This document shows positions 8,581 to 19,073 of a stretch of DNA of 64,000 bases, in pieces. The DNA is from Candidatus Rokuibacteriota bacterium. GTDB taxonomy: Bacteria; Methylomirabilota; Methylomirabilia; Rokubacteriales; CSP1-6. The notes beneath the pieces are model-generated. The model did not search any database. It had not been told where the DNA came from and was given only the letters and a program-made list of their open reading frames with translations. The translations under genes and the position numbers were made by a program. Numbering within the stretch: position 1 is the stretch's first letter; every line of letters begins with the position of its first letter. The stretch spans positions 20,699 to 84,698 of the forward strand of contig QHSX01000061.1 in NCBI GenBank assembly GCA_003221695.1, given 5' to 3'.

Positions 8581-9464
8581 TGACCGGCAGCCGGGCCGCG
8601 GGGCTCACGCTGGCGTGGCGCTTCGCCGCCTTCCGAAGCGAAGGGTTCCCGCTCCTCCCGACGCTGATCCTCCTGACGCTCGCGCTCGTGGCGATCTTCG
8701 CCAACGCGATCGCGCCGTACAACCCCGAAGTCGGCGTGCTCGGCGAGCGCTTCCGTCCGCCCGCGTGGCAGGCGGGCGGCAGTGCGGAGCACGTCCTCGG
8801 CACCGACCACCTCGGGCGCGACGTCCTCTCACGGCTCATCTTCGGCGCCCGCGTGTCCATGGTCGTCGGCTTCACGGCGGTCATCGTCGCGGGTCTCCTC
8901 GGCACCGTGCTCGGGATCCTGTCCGGCTATCTCGGCGGGTGGGTGGATCAAGTCATCATGCGGATCACCGACACGTGGCTCGCCCTGCCCGCACTGACCT
9001 TCGCGATCTTCCTCGCCGCGATCGTCGGACCGAGCGAGATGAACATCGTGATCATCCTGGCCGCGGTCTACTGGACGCGCTACGCGCGTGTCATCCGCGG
9101 GGAGGTCCTCTCGCTCAAGGAGCGCGACTTCGTGCGCCTCGCGATCGTCGCGGGCTGCGCCAAGCGGACGATCATGCGCCGCCACATCCTGCCGAACGTG
9201 CTCAACTCCGCCATCGTGCTCGCCACGCTCATGCTGGGCGTCGTCATCGTCACCGAGGCGTCGCTCTCGTTCCTCGGCGTGGGCGTGCCGCCCCCCAAGC
9301 CCGCGTGGGGGCTCATGCTCGCCGACGGCAAGAAGGGGCTGATGGCCGGCTACTGGTGGCTCACGGTGCTGCCGGGCTGCTGCATCGTGCTGATGGTGCT
9401 CGCCGCGAATCTCCTGGGCGACTGGCTTCGGGTGAAGCTCGACCCCCAGCTCCGTCAGCTGTGA
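8580..9464 (+). CDS. ABC transporter permease, DppC-like
   Basis: The protein has 294 residues from ATG 8580, which shares one base with the preceding stop; the frame continues open upstream but that part is antisense-like shadow. DppC signatures are present: HVLGTDHLGRDVLSRLIFGAR after the first helix, and the EAA loop KERDFVRLAIVAGCAKRTIM followed by HILPNVLN. VTEASLSFLGVGVPPPKPAWG lies before the last helices. It pairs with the DppB-like protein to form the translocation path. Confidence 0.95.
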   Translation: MTGSRAAGLTLAWRFAAFRSEGFPLLPTLILLTLALVAIFANAIAPYNPEVGVLGERFRPPAWQAGGSAEHVLGTDHLGRDVLSRLIFGARVSMVVGFTAVIVAGLLGTVLGILSGYLGGWVDQVIMRITDTWLALPALTFAIFLAAIVGPSEMNIVIILAAVYWTRYARVIRGEVLSLKERDFVRLAIVAGCAKRTIMRRHILPNVLNSAIVLATLMLGVVIVTEASLSFLGVGVPPPKPAWGLMLADGKKGLMAGYWWLTVLPGCCIVLMVLAANLLGDWLRVKLDPQLRQL

Positions 9465-10438
9465 GTCTCCTCCTCGACGTCCGCGGGCTGTCGACCCACT
9501 ACGTGAGCGCGCGCGGCACGCGCGTGACGCGCGCGGTGGACCAGGTGTCGTTTGCGCTCGGGGAGGGCGAGACGCTCGGCATCGTGGGCGAGTCGGGTTC
9601 GGGCAAGACCACGCTCGCGCTCTCGCTCCTGAGGCTCCTGCCGCCCGCGGCGCGGATCGTCGCCGGCGAGGTCCGGTTCGAGGGCGACGACCTGCTCCGA
9701 AAGCCCGCCGCCCAGATGCGGAGGATCCGTGGCAAGCGGATCGCGATGATCCTGCAGGACCCGATGGCCTCGCTCAACCCGCTCTTCACGATCGGCGACC
9801 AGGTGGCCGAGCCGATCCGCGTCCACGAGGGCGCCAGCCGCGGCAGCGCGTGGGTGCGTGCGCGGGAGCTCCTTCGGGCGGTGCGGATCGCCGCACCCGA
9901 GCTCCGCGTGCGCGAATATCCGCACCAGATGTCGGGCGGGATGCGCCAGCGCATCGTCGGGGCGATCGCGATCTCGTGCGAGCCGCGCCTCTTGATCGCC
10001 GACGAGCCCACGACGAGCCTCGACGTGACCATCCAGGCCCAGTACCTGAACCTGCTCCGCGACCTGCAGCGCGCGCGCCACCTCGCGATGATCTTCATCA
10101 CCCACAACCTCGGTATCGTCGCCAAGATGTGCGATCGGGTGGCGGTGATGTACGCGGGGCGGATGGTCGAGGCGGGGCCGATCCGCAAGATCTTCAACGC
10201 GCCGGCGCACCCGTACACCAAGGCCCTCCTCGAGTCGATCCCCAGGCTCGGCGACGGCCGCGAGCGTCTAATCGCGATCGACGGGCAACCACCCGACCCG
10301 GCGAACCCACCCGCCGGCTGTCCGTTCCACCCGCGGTGCCCGCGGGTGCTGGACCGCTGCCGGCAGGAGGCGCCGCCCGAGGTCGCCGTGGGCGAGGGCC
10401 AGACCGCGCGCTGCTGGCTCGCCGGCGACCGCCGATGA
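9461..10438 (+). CDS. ABC transporter ATP-binding protein, DppD-like
   Basis: The protein has 325 residues from GTG 9461 (GTGA overlap with the permease stop). Walker A is GESGSGKTT, the Q-loop is ILQDPMASLNPLFTIGDQ, the signature is MSGGMRQRI and Walker B is LLIADEPTTSLDVTIQAQ. The C-terminal oligopeptide-transporter domain has the Cys pattern CPFHPRCPRVLDRC, which in this family can hold a Fe-S cluster. It powers the importer together with the next gene product. Confidence 0.95.
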   Translation: MSLLLDVRGLSTHYVSARGTRVTRAVDQVSFALGEGETLGIVGESGSGKTTLALSLLRLLPPAARIVAGEVRFEGDDLLRKPAAQMRRIRGKRIAMILQDPMASLNPLFTIGDQVAEPIRVHEGASRGSAWVRARELLRAVRIAAPELRVREYPHQMSGGMRQRIVGAIAISCEPRLLIADEPTTSLDVTIQAQYLNLLRDLQRARHLAMIFITHNLGIVAKMCDRVAVMYAGRMVEAGPIRKIFNAPAHPYTKALLESIPRLGDGRERLIAIDGQPPDPANPPAGCPFHPRCPRVLDRCRQEAPPEVAVGEGQTARCWLAGDRR

Positions 10439-11433
10439 CCGCCCCGATCCTGGAGGCCCGGGACCTCACCAAGCACTTCCCGGTCAAGCGCGGTCTCCTC
10501 GGACGCGGGGCCGGCGTCGTGCGCGCCGTGGACGGGGTCTCGTTCGCGATCGAGCCCGGCCGGACCCTCGGCGTCGTCGGTGAGTCTGGGTGCGGCAAGA
10601 CGACGACCGCGAAGCTCGTGCTGCATCTCGAAGCGCCCACGTCGGGCGCGATCCGCTTCGAGGGCCGGGACTTCCAGGCGTTCGACGCGGACGCGCTGCG
10701 CGCGTACCGCCGATCCGTGCAGGCCGTCTTCCAGGACCCCTACGCCTCGCTCAATCCGCGGATGCGCGTCGGCTCGATCATCGCGGAGCCCCTCGTCACA
10801 AACGAATCGCTGCCGGCCGGCGCCGCGCGGACGCGGGTCGCCCGCCTCCTCGAGGTGGTCGGCCTGCCGGCGCGCGCCGCCGACCTCTTTCCCCACGAGT
10901 TCTCGGGCGGGCAGCGGCAGCGGATCGCGATCGCGCGGGCGCTCGCGCTCGAGCCGAAGCTCGTCGTGCTCGACGAGCCGGTGTCGGCTCTGGACGTCTC
11001 GATCCGCGCCCAGATCCTGAACCTGCTCCGCGACCTCCAGAGCCGGCTCGGCCTGTCGTACCTCTTCATCGCGCACGACCTCGCGGCCGTCGCCCACATG
11101 AGCCACACGATCGCGGTGATGTACCTCGGGAAGATCGTCGAGATCGGCCCCGCCGAGACCGTCGCCGCCTCACCCCGGCACCCCTACACCCAGGCGCTCT
11201 TCTCGGCGGCGCTGCCGTCCCACCCCGACGAGAAGCGGGACGAGGTCGTCGTGACGGGCGAGGTGCCGAGCCCGCTCGCGCCGCCGAGCGGCTGCCGCTT
11301 CCACCCGCGCTGCCCTCACGCGATGGCACGGTGCTCGACCGAGGAACCCGCCCTCGGTCCCGAGGCGAGGCGCCTCGTCGCCTGCCACCTCTACACGGGC
11401 GTCCGGGTCAGCGTCGGAGCCGCAGCACGTTGA
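10435..11433 (+). CDS. ABC transporter ATP-binding protein, DppF-like
   Basis: The protein has 332 residues and starts in an ATGA overlap. Walker A is GESGCGKTT, the Q-loop FQDPYASLNPRMRVG, the signature FSGGQRQRIAIARALAL and Walker B VVLDEPVSALDVSIRAQ. The C-terminal CRFHPRCPHAMARC segment matches the oligo/dipeptide transporter domain. Its 3' end overlaps the convergent receiver-cyclase gene by 26 bases, so the two operons meet without a terminator between them and transcripts could interfere. Confidence 0.95.
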   Translation: MTAPILEARDLTKHFPVKRGLLGRGAGVVRAVDGVSFAIEPGRTLGVVGESGCGKTTTAKLVLHLEAPTSGAIRFEGRDFQAFDADALRAYRRSVQAVFQDPYASLNPRMRVGSIIAEPLVTNESLPAGAARTRVARLLEVVGLPARAADLFPHEFSGGQRQRIAIARALALEPKLVVLDEPVSALDVSIRAQILNLLRDLQSRLGLSYLFIAHDLAAVAHMSHTIAVMYLGKIVEIGPAETVAASPRHPYTQALFSAALPSHPDEKRDEVVVTGEVPSPLAPPSGCRFHPRCPHAMARCSTEEPALGPEARRLVACHLYTGVRVSVGAAAR

Positions 11434-12502
11434 AGGCCGGCACGGACTTCGAGAAGCCCTTGAGCGTGAGGCCCCCGAGCTCTTCGACCTCGACCGAGTC
11501 GTCGACCGCACCATACACGCGCTGGGCGATCAGGATCTGGCCGGGCTTCGCCTCGCCGCACAACCGGGCCGCGAGGTTGGTGACGGTACCGATCGCGCCA
11601 TAGTCCAGGCGCCCCTCGAAGCCGATCGCGCCGATCGTGGCGTATCCCTGGGCCACCCCGACGCCGAAGTCGAGGTCGTAGCCACGTTTCTTCCACTTCA
11701 CGAGGAGCTCGTCCACCCGCCCACGCATCGCGACCGCCATCCGCACCGCGCGTGCGGGAGCGTCCGGGACGGGCACCGGATCGTTGAAGAAGATCATCAT
11801 GCCGTCGCCGGTGAAGCGCTCGAGCGTGCCCTCGTGCTCGAGGATCAGGGCGCCCATCTCGGCGTGGTACTCACGCAGCACCCCCATGACCTCCTCGGGC
11901 TCCGAGGTCTCGGCGAACGACGTGAAGCCGCGGAGGTCGAGGAAGACGACGGTGATCTCGCGGCGGTGACTCTTCAGGGGATCCTCGGCGTCGCCGCTCA
12001 CGATCATTTCGGCGAGCTGAGGCGAGAAGAAGCGCTTGAGCCGCTCCAGGCGCTCGAGCTGGGCGACCTGCACCTCGACCCGCTGCTCGAGCGTCCGGTT
12101 CCACTCTGCGAGCTCGTCGTGGAGCAGCTTGATCCGGAGGAGCGACCTCACACGCGCGAGCAGCTCCTGCTGATTGATCGGCTTGGAGAGGAAGTCGTCG
12201 GCGCCCGCGTCGATCCCCTTCACCCGTTCCTGCGCCGGATCGAGCGCCGTCACCATGACGACGGGCAGCGTCGCCGTGGCCGGGTTCGTGCGGATCTTGC
12301 GGCAGACCTCGTAGCCGCTCATCTCGGGCATGACGACGTCGAGCAGCACCAGGTCCGGGGTTTCTTTCGGGACCTTTTCGAGCGCCTGGACGCCGGAGGA
12401 CGCCGTGACGACCGCGTAGCCCTTGGCCGTCAGCAGATCGGCCAGCAGCTTGACGTTCTGCGGCGTGTCGTCGACGACGAGGATCTTCGCCGGCGCGCTC
12501 AT
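11408..12502 (-). CDS. response regulator with class III adenylate/guanylate cyclase output
   Basis: The protein has 364 residues. Residues 1-125 form a CheY-type receiver (acidic pair at 11-12, phospho-acceptor Asp55 in LLDVVMPEMSG, Lys in FLSKPIN). A helical linker (about 125-175) leads to a class III nucleotide cyclase domain (about 180-350): VVFLDLRGFTSF and FTGDGMMIFFND supply the two metal-binding Asp, and LDYGAIGTVTNLAARLC completes the active site. It is the last gene of the ten-gene minus-strand run and probably its output, turning kinase phosphorylation into cAMP or cGMP. Which nucleotide is made is not decided here. Start overlaps the stop of the preceding receiver gene. Confidence 0.93.
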   Translation of the reverse strand: MSAPAKILVVDDTPQNVKLLADLLTAKGYAVVTASSGVQALEKVPKETPDLVLLDVVMPEMSGYEVCRKIRTNPATATLPVVMVTALDPAQERVKGIDAGADDFLSKPINQQELLARVRSLLRIKLLHDELAEWNRTLEQRVEVQVAQLERLERLKRFFSPQLAEMIVSGDAEDPLKSHRREITVVFLDLRGFTSFAETSEPEEVMGVLREYHAEMGALILEHEGTLERFTGDGMMIFFNDPVPVPDAPARAVRMAVAMRGRVDELLVKWKKRGYDLDFGVGVAQGYATIGAIGFEGRLDYGAIGTVTNLAARLCGEAKPGQILIAQRVYGAVDDSVEVEELGGLTLKGFSKSVPAFNVLRLRR

Positions 12503-12857
12503 TTCCGGTCGAGCATCGCGCGGACCGCCTCGAGGAAGTCCTTCACCCTGATCGGCTTCGACTGGTAGCCGTCGAAGCCCGCGGCCATGATCTTCTGACG
12601 GTCGTGCGTCATGGCCGACGCCGTCACCGCGATGACCGGGATCGCGCGGGTCGACGCATCGGCGCGCAACTGGCCGAGCGCGGTGATGCCGTTCATTCCC
12701 GGGAGCTGGATGTCCATGAGGACGAGTGCCGGATGGCGTTCCTTGGCCAGACGCACGCCGTCCTCTCCGTTCGAGGCCTCGACGGTCTGGTAGCCTTTGA
12801 ACTGGAGGACGTCGCGCACGAGCTTCAGGTTCTTCTCGTTGTCCTCGACGATCAGGA

Positions 12858-12873
<16 letters not shown>
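12499..12873 (-). CDS. single-domain response regulator
   Basis: The protein has 124 residues and is only a receiver: Glu10-Asp11 acidic pair, phospho-acceptor Asp54 in LVLMDIQLPGMNG, Thr in AVTASAM and Lys in YQSKPIRVKDF, the pattern typical of DivK-like regulators. ATG 12873 lies inside the end of the upstream kinase gene (16-base overlap) and its stop overlaps the next start. It is a likely phosphate shuttle between the neighbouring histidine kinases and the receiver-cyclase, though it could act on other partners. Confidence 0.93.
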
Positions 12874-14365
<1,492 letters not shown>

Positions 14366-14369
<4 letters not shown>

Positions 14370-14974
14370 GGCCGCCCCATCTCCCGCAGCAGACTCTGCA
14401 CGTCTCCGAGCAGCTCGTCGGGGTCGAACCGCACTCCCAGGTACTGTACGCGGAGGACCCCGTCCCTGTCGATAAGCGAGGTGAGGAACGTGTGGTCCAC
14501 GTCCCCGTGCGGGTTCTTCCGAGCGTAGACTCCGTACCGCCTCTCGACGTCCTGGATCTCGGCCGCCGAGCCCGTCAGGAACGCCCAGCCCGCCGGATTC
14601 GCGCCGTGGGCCCGGGCGTAGCGCCTGAGAACCTCGGGCGTGTCGCGCTCGGGATCGACCGTCACCGACGCGAAGAACACCCGCGGGCCGAACTCAGGGC
14701 CGAGCTTGGCCTGGAGCGCAGCCATTTTCGCCGTCAGGAGCGGGCACGTGTCGGCGCAGCTCGCATAGACGAAGGTGACCGCGACGACCTTTCCGCGGAG
14801 GTCCCGGAGCGAGAGGCGCGCACCGTCCTGAGTCGTCAGCGCGAACTCCGGCGCCGGCCCGATCCTCGAGAGGCGCGCGTCCCCCCTGGCCTCATGGCCC
14901 GCGACGCGCGCGGCTGCGGCGCAGATCGCGAGGGCGACGAGCGCCGCCACGCTCCACGGTCTCAGACGGCTCAC
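14366..14974 (-). CDS. SCO1/SenC family copper/redox protein
   Basis: The protein has 202 residues, with an N-terminal hydrophobic signal or anchor at about 8-25. It is a thioredoxin fold: APEFALTTQDGARLSLRDLR, the Cys73-X3-Cys77 motif in ASCADTCPLL, VTVDPERDTPEVL and the conserved His161 in VDHTF. These three residues are the copper ligands of SCO proteins, which deliver copper or electrons to the CuA site of cytochrome oxidase. It is placed between binding-protein genes and a sensor kinase, about 30 kb from the oxidase cluster, so here it might serve signalling or thiol chemistry instead. That is inference. Confidence 0.92.
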
Positions 14975-15005
14975 GCGAGTCCTTCAGCTCTTTGTCTACC
15001 GCCCA

Positions 15006-16004
15006 TCAGCCCTTCAGCTCCTTCTTGAGCTCTGTGAGGAAGCGCCAGTTCGTCGACTGAGCGATGATCTTCTGCGGGCTCGACTTGATCATCCCCGCCT
15101 CGTGGAGGCGGAGCGCGTAGAAGCGGATCGTGTCCTCGGGGTCGTACGCCCGCCACTTGCCGTACGGGACATCCTTCATCGCCTGGAGCGCGTACTCGTA
15201 CTGCTTGATGTAGCCCTTGTCCACGAGAACCCGCGCCACCCGTTCCGGCTCGCGGGCGCACAGGTCGGCCGCCTTCAAGATGGCGCGCAGCGCGCGCTTG
15301 GTGGCGACGGGATACTTGCGCACGAACTCGCGGGTGCCCGTCACCACGCAGCAGAAGTATTGAGACCAGGGCCGGTCCACCGCGCTGTTGACCACCACGT
15401 GTCCGACGTTCCTCGCCCGCAGTTCCTGCGGGCTCGGCGGAAACGCCAGGAAGGCGTCGATCAGCCCCTCCTCGAGAAACCGCATCGACTCGGACGGCGG
15501 GAACCTCGCCCAGTTGATGTCCTTGCCGGGGTCCAGCCCGACGTACGCCACCATGCTCGAGAGAAAGATGTGCTCGGGGCCTCCCAGCCACGCCACGGCG
15601 ACGATCTTTCCCTTCAGGTCGCGGATGGCACGGACTCGATCACCCCCGAGCAGCTCGAAGCACCCGACGTGCGCGCCCGCCAGAAACACGATCGGGTCCC
15701 CCTGCGCCACACGGATGAGGTTGGGCCCGACGAAGTTCATGCTGATGTCGGCGTCGCCCGCGGCGAGGGCTTCCGAGATGACACCCCCCGCGAGCTTGGC
15801 GTACTGCACGTCGGTGAAGCCTTCGTCTCTCAGCAGCGTGTCGGCAACGTATTGGGGCGCCCAGCAGATGCTGGAGCTCTGGATCAGCCGGAGTCTCGTC
15901 GTCTCGGGCGGCGGCTCGGCGGCGGCCGCGTCGGGGCGCAGTCCCAGGCACCCCGCGGTCCCCGCCACGGCGACTTGTCGAAGGAACTCTCGCCGGCTGC
16001 GCAT
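15006..16004 (-). CDS. NMT1-like periplasmic substrate-binding protein, tandem copy 1
   Basis: The protein has 332 residues from ATG 16004, which has GGAGGAT just upstream. It has a Tat signal (SRREFLRQ, then a hydrophobic stretch to about residue 29). The body is NMT1/SsuA-like: SSICWAPQYVADTLLRDEGF near the N-terminus, then HVGC (Cys115), DLKGKIVAV, LEEGLIDAFLAFPPSPQELR and DRPWSQYFCC (Cys218-Cys219). It is one of four adjacent paralogues sharing these cysteines. No permease or ATPase gene accompanies them, so they may present ligands to the sensor kinases rather than feed a transporter. Confidence 0.93.
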   Translation of the reverse strand: MRSRREFLRQVAVAGTAGCLGLRPDAAAAEPPPETTRLRLIQSSSICWAPQYVADTLLRDEGFTDVQYAKLAGGVISEALAAGDADISMNFVGPNLIRVAQGDPIVFLAGAHVGCFELLGGDRVRAIRDLKGKIVAVAWLGGPEHIFLSSMVAYVGLDPGKDINWARFPPSESMRFLEEGLIDAFLAFPPSPQELRARNVGHVVVNSAVDRPWSQYFCCVVTGTREFVRKYPVATKRALRAILKAADLCAREPERVARVLVDKGYIKQYEYALQAMKDVPYGKWRAYDPEDTIRFYALRLHEAGMIKSSPQKIIAQSTNWRFLTELKKELKG

Positions 16005-16012
16005 AGATCCTC

Positions 16013-17026
16013 CTACCCCTTGAGCTCCTTCTTCAGCTCGTTGAGGAAGCGCCAGTCCGTGCCGTCGGCAATCAGCTTCTGTGGGCTGCCCTTCACCATC
16101 CCGGCTTCCCGCAGGCGGAGCGCGTAGAAGCGCACGGTCTCCTCGGGGTTGTACTCCCGCCAGCGGCCGAACGGGATCTCCGTCATCGCCTGGCGAACAT
16201 ATGCCGGCGCGCCTGGGAAGCCCCGGTCCGCAAATGCCCGCGCGCCCCGGCCCGGCTCCACGGCGCAGAGCTGATCGCCCTTGAGGATGGCGCGGAGGGC
16301 GCGCTTGGTCGCCACGGGGTGTCTGCGAACGAACTCGCGGTTGGCCGAGACCAGGCAGCAGAAGTACTGGGACCAGGGGCGGTCGACGGCGCTGTTGAGC
16401 AGGACCCGCCCGATCTTCCTGGCCCGCAGCTCCTGAGGGTCGGGCGGGAACCCGAGAAAGCCGTCGATCTTTCCCTCCGCCAGAAGCCGCTTGGCCTCGG
16501 CCGGTGGGTGCTCCAGCCACGTGATGTCCCGGTTGGGATCGAGCCCGACTTGGCTGACGATGCTGGCGATGAAGGTGTGCTGGGGAGAATTCCGCTGGGG
16601 GACGGCGACGGTCTTGCCCTTCAGGTCGCTGATCGTCCGCACCCGCTCGCTCCCGAACAGCTCGAAGCACCCGACGTGCACGCCGCCCAGGAGTACGATC
16701 GGCTCTCCCGCGTCGAGGGAGACGACCAGCGGCGCAGCGAAGTTCATGGCGACGTCGACCTCACCGGCGCCCATCGCCTTGGCGAGGGGGATGCCGCCGA
16801 CTCCCGCCCCCTTCTCGCCGACGTAGCGGACATCGGTGAACCCCTCGGATGTCAAAAACTCCTCGGCCACGTACTGGGGCGCCACACAGACGCTGGGTAC
16901 CTTCGACAGGCGGATCCGGGTCGTCTCCGGTGGCGGCTCGGCAGCCCCCGCCCGTGATCTCAAGCCGAGCAGACCGGCTGCGCCCCCGTACGCCAATCCG
17001 CGCAGGAACGCCCGCCGTGTGGTCAT
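16013..17026 (-). CDS. NMT1-like periplasmic substrate-binding protein, tandem copy 2
   Basis: The protein has 337 residues. It has a Tat-type N-terminus (TTRRAFLRGLAYGG) and the family blocks VCVAPQYVAEEFLTSEGF, VHVGCFELFG, DLKGKTVAV and FLGFPPDPQELRARKIG. DRPWSQYFCC is kept and the C-terminus ends in FLNELKKELKG. It differs from its neighbours in the ligand-side loops: a Gly-rich insertion at about residue 75 and NREFVRRHP followed by a GFPGAPAYV stretch. A different ligand is therefore plausible. The start overlaps the stop of copy 3 by four bases, and its stop is 8 bases before copy 1. Confidence 0.93.
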   Translation of the reverse strand: MTTRRAFLRGLAYGGAAGLLGLRSRAGAAEPPPETTRIRLSKVPSVCVAPQYVAEEFLTSEGFTDVRYVGEKGAGVGGIPLAKAMGAGEVDVAMNFAAPLVVSLDAGEPIVLLGGVHVGCFELFGSERVRTISDLKGKTVAVPQRNSPQHTFIASIVSQVGLDPNRDITWLEHPPAEAKRLLAEGKIDGFLGFPPDPQELRARKIGRVLLNSAVDRPWSQYFCCLVSANREFVRRHPVATKRALRAILKGDQLCAVEPGRGARAFADRGFPGAPAYVRQAMTEIPFGRWREYNPEETVRFYALRLREAGMVKGSPQKLIADGTDWRFLNELKKELKG

Positions 17027-18018
17027 CCCTTCAGCTCCTTCTTCAGCTCGTTGAGGAAGCGCCAGTCGGTGGACTGGGCGATGATCTTCTGCGGGCTCGA
17101 CTTGATCATCCCGGCCTCGTGGAGGCGCAGGGAGTAAAACCGGATCGTGTCTTCGGGGTCGTAGTCCCGCCACTTGGCGTACGTGATCTCCTTCATCGTC
17201 TGGAGGGCGTAGGCGTAGTTGTACCCTTTGTCGGCCACCAGCCGAGCGGCCCGGTCGGGCTCAACGGCACAGAGGTTGGCCGCCTTCAAGATCGCGCGGA
17301 GCGCCCGCTTGGTCGCCACCGGGTGCTTGCGGACAAACTCGCGATTCGAGGCGACGATGCAGCAGAAGTACTGGGACCAGGGCCGGTCCACCCCGCTGTT
17401 GACGATGACGTGGCCGATCTTCCTCGCCCGCAGCTCTTGGGCCGCCGGCGGAAAGGCCATCAGTGCGTCGATCTTGCGCGCTTCGAGCAGACGTATCGTC
17501 TCGCCCACCGGATACGTCACGAAGTTGATGTCCTTGCCCGGATCGAGGCCGACGTGGGCCGCCATGCTCGCGAGGAACACGTGGTGGGGCGATCCGAGCT
17601 CGGGCACCGCCACGGTCTTCCCCTTGAGATCGCGAACCGCCCGGACCCGGTCCGTCCCGAACAGCTCGTAACAGCCGACGTGCACCCCCCCGAGAAGCAC
17701 GATCGGGAGCCCTGCATCCACCTGAATAATGAACGGTGCGACGAAGGCCATGCTGATGTCGACGTTGCCCGAGGCGATCTCCCCGTACGGCGTGACACCC
17801 ACCTTGAGGTTCACGTACTGGACGTCGCTGAACCCCTCGGTCTTGAGCAGCTCCTCGGCGACGTATTGCGGCGCCACACAGACGCCGGCGATCTGAACCA
17901 GCCTGATCCTGGTCGTCTCCGGTGCCGACTCGCCCTCCGCCTGGCGAGGGTGCAGGTCGAGGACACTCGCGGCCCCCAGGAGACTCAGTCCCTGGACGAA
18001 GGCGCGTCGGTGGATCAT
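17023..18018 (-). CDS. NMT1-like periplasmic substrate-binding protein, tandem copy 3
   Basis: The protein has 331 residues. The N-terminus (IHRRAFVQGLSLLGAAS) is Tat-like. The blocks VCVAPQYVAEELLKTEGF, VHVGCYELFG, DLKGKTVAVPELGSPHHV, RKIDALMAFPPAAQELR and DRPWSQYFCC are conserved, ending in FLNELKKELKG. It is the copy with Tyr in HVGCYE and lacks four residues in the late helical region (KGYNYAYALQTM). It is translationally coupled on both sides (ATGA overlaps with copies 2 and 4). The ligand is unknown; related proteins are annotated as nitrate/sulfonate/taurine or pyrimidine-precursor binding, none of which is shown here. Confidence 0.93.
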   Translation of the reverse strand: MIHRRAFVQGLSLLGAASVLDLHPRQAEGESAPETTRIRLVQIAGVCVAPQYVAEELLKTEGFSDVQYVNLKVGVTPYGEIASGNVDISMAFVAPFIIQVDAGLPIVLLGGVHVGCYELFGTDRVRAVRDLKGKTVAVPELGSPHHVFLASMAAHVGLDPGKDINFVTYPVGETIRLLEARKIDALMAFPPAAQELRARKIGHVIVNSGVDRPWSQYFCCIVASNREFVRKHPVATKRALRAILKAANLCAVEPDRAARLVADKGYNYAYALQTMKEITYAKWRDYDPEDTIRFYSLRLHEAGMIKSSPQKIIAQSTDWRFLNELKKELKG

Positions 18019-19055
18019 GTGTTCAGCTCCTTCTTCAGCTCGTTGAGGAATCGCCAATCGGTCGCCTGGGCGAGGATCTTCTGCGGACTCGCCTTGATCA
18101 TGCCGGCCTCGTGCAGGCGCAGCGCGTAGAACCGGAGCGTGTCCTCCGGGTCGTACTCGCGCCACTTCCCGTACGGCAGCTCCTTCATGACCTGGAGCGC
18201 GTACTCGTAGCGCGGCGTGTAGCCCTTGTCCACGAGGGCACGCGCGGCGCGTTGCGGATCGAGTGCGCAGAGGTCGGCGGCCTTCACGATCGCGCGGAGC
18301 GCCCGCTTGGTCGCGACGGGGTGCCTGAGCACGAACGCCTTGCTCGCCGTCAGGAGACAGCAGAAGTACTGAGACCACGGGCGGTCGGCCGCGCTGTTGA
18401 CCAGCACGTGCCCGATCTTCTGCGCCCGCAGCTCCTGGGGCTGCGGCGGGAAGCCGAGGAAGGCGTCCGCCTTTCCCTCGGTGAAGAGGCGCATCGACTC
18501 CTCGATGGGAGGGAGGCGGCGAGCGCCGGCGAGCTCGGGACGCGCAGACTCGGGCGTGATCCACCTGATGTCCCGGCGCGGGTCGAGGCCCACATGCGCG
18601 ACGATGGTGGCGAAGAAGGTGTGCGGCGAGCCGCTCAGCGAATCGACGACGGCGGTCTTGCCTTTCAGATCACGGATCCGCTGGACCCGGTCGCTTCCGA
18701 AGACCTCGAAGCAGCCCACGTGGACCCCGGCGAGGAACACCACCGGATCGCCCGCGTCCACTCGGATGATGTTGGGCCCGACGAAGTTCAGGCTCATGTC
18801 GGCCTCGCCGGCGGCGAGTCGTACCGAGACTGCCCCGGTCGCCATCTCGACGTACGTGATGTCGGTGAAGCCCTCGGCCCGCAGCAGATCGTCGGCGATG
18901 TACTGCGGCGCCCAGCAGATGCTGGGCGCCCGGAGCAGTCGGAGCCGCGTGGTCTCCGGCGGGGGCTCGGCGGCGACGGGTAGGGGGCGCACCCCCAAGA
19001 ATGTCGCCGCGCCTGCGAGCGTGATCCGGTTCAGGAACTCTCTGCGGCTGGGCAT
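18015..19055 (-). CDS. NMT1-like periplasmic substrate-binding protein, tandem copy 4
   Basis: The protein has 346 residues, the longest and 5'-most of the four copies. It has a Tat N-terminus (SRREFLNRITLAGAA). It shares SICWAPQYIADDLLRAEGF, VHVGCFEVFG, DLKGKTAVV and the DRPWSQYFCC block, but has an extra 14-residue stretch around positions 175-190 (PELAGARRLPPIEES) that the others lack. The start lies 18 bases after the large histidine kinase gene. It is closest by eye to copy 1 (both SICWAPQY and FVGPN), suggesting two duplication rounds. Confidence 0.93.
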   Translation of the reverse strand: MPSRREFLNRITLAGAATFLGVRPLPVAAEPPPETTRLRLLRAPSICWAPQYIADDLLRAEGFTDITYVEMATGAVSVRLAAGEADMSLNFVGPNIIRVDAGDPVVFLAGVHVGCFEVFGSDRVQRIRDLKGKTAVVDSLSGSPHTFFATIVAHVGLDPRRDIRWITPESARPELAGARRLPPIEESMRLFTEGKADAFLGFPPQPQELRAQKIGHVLVNSAADRPWSQYFCCLLTASKAFVLRHPVATKRALRAIVKAADLCALDPQRAARALVDKGYTPRYEYALQVMKELPYGKWREYDPEDTLRFYALRLHEAGMIKASPQKILAQATDWRFLNELKKELNT

Positions 19056-19073
19056 ATGACCTCCCGCCTCAGC

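Noticed and set aside
15006..19055. Complete ABC importer for nitrate/sulfonate
   Set aside because: Four binding proteins are present but there is no permease or ATPase in or near the run.
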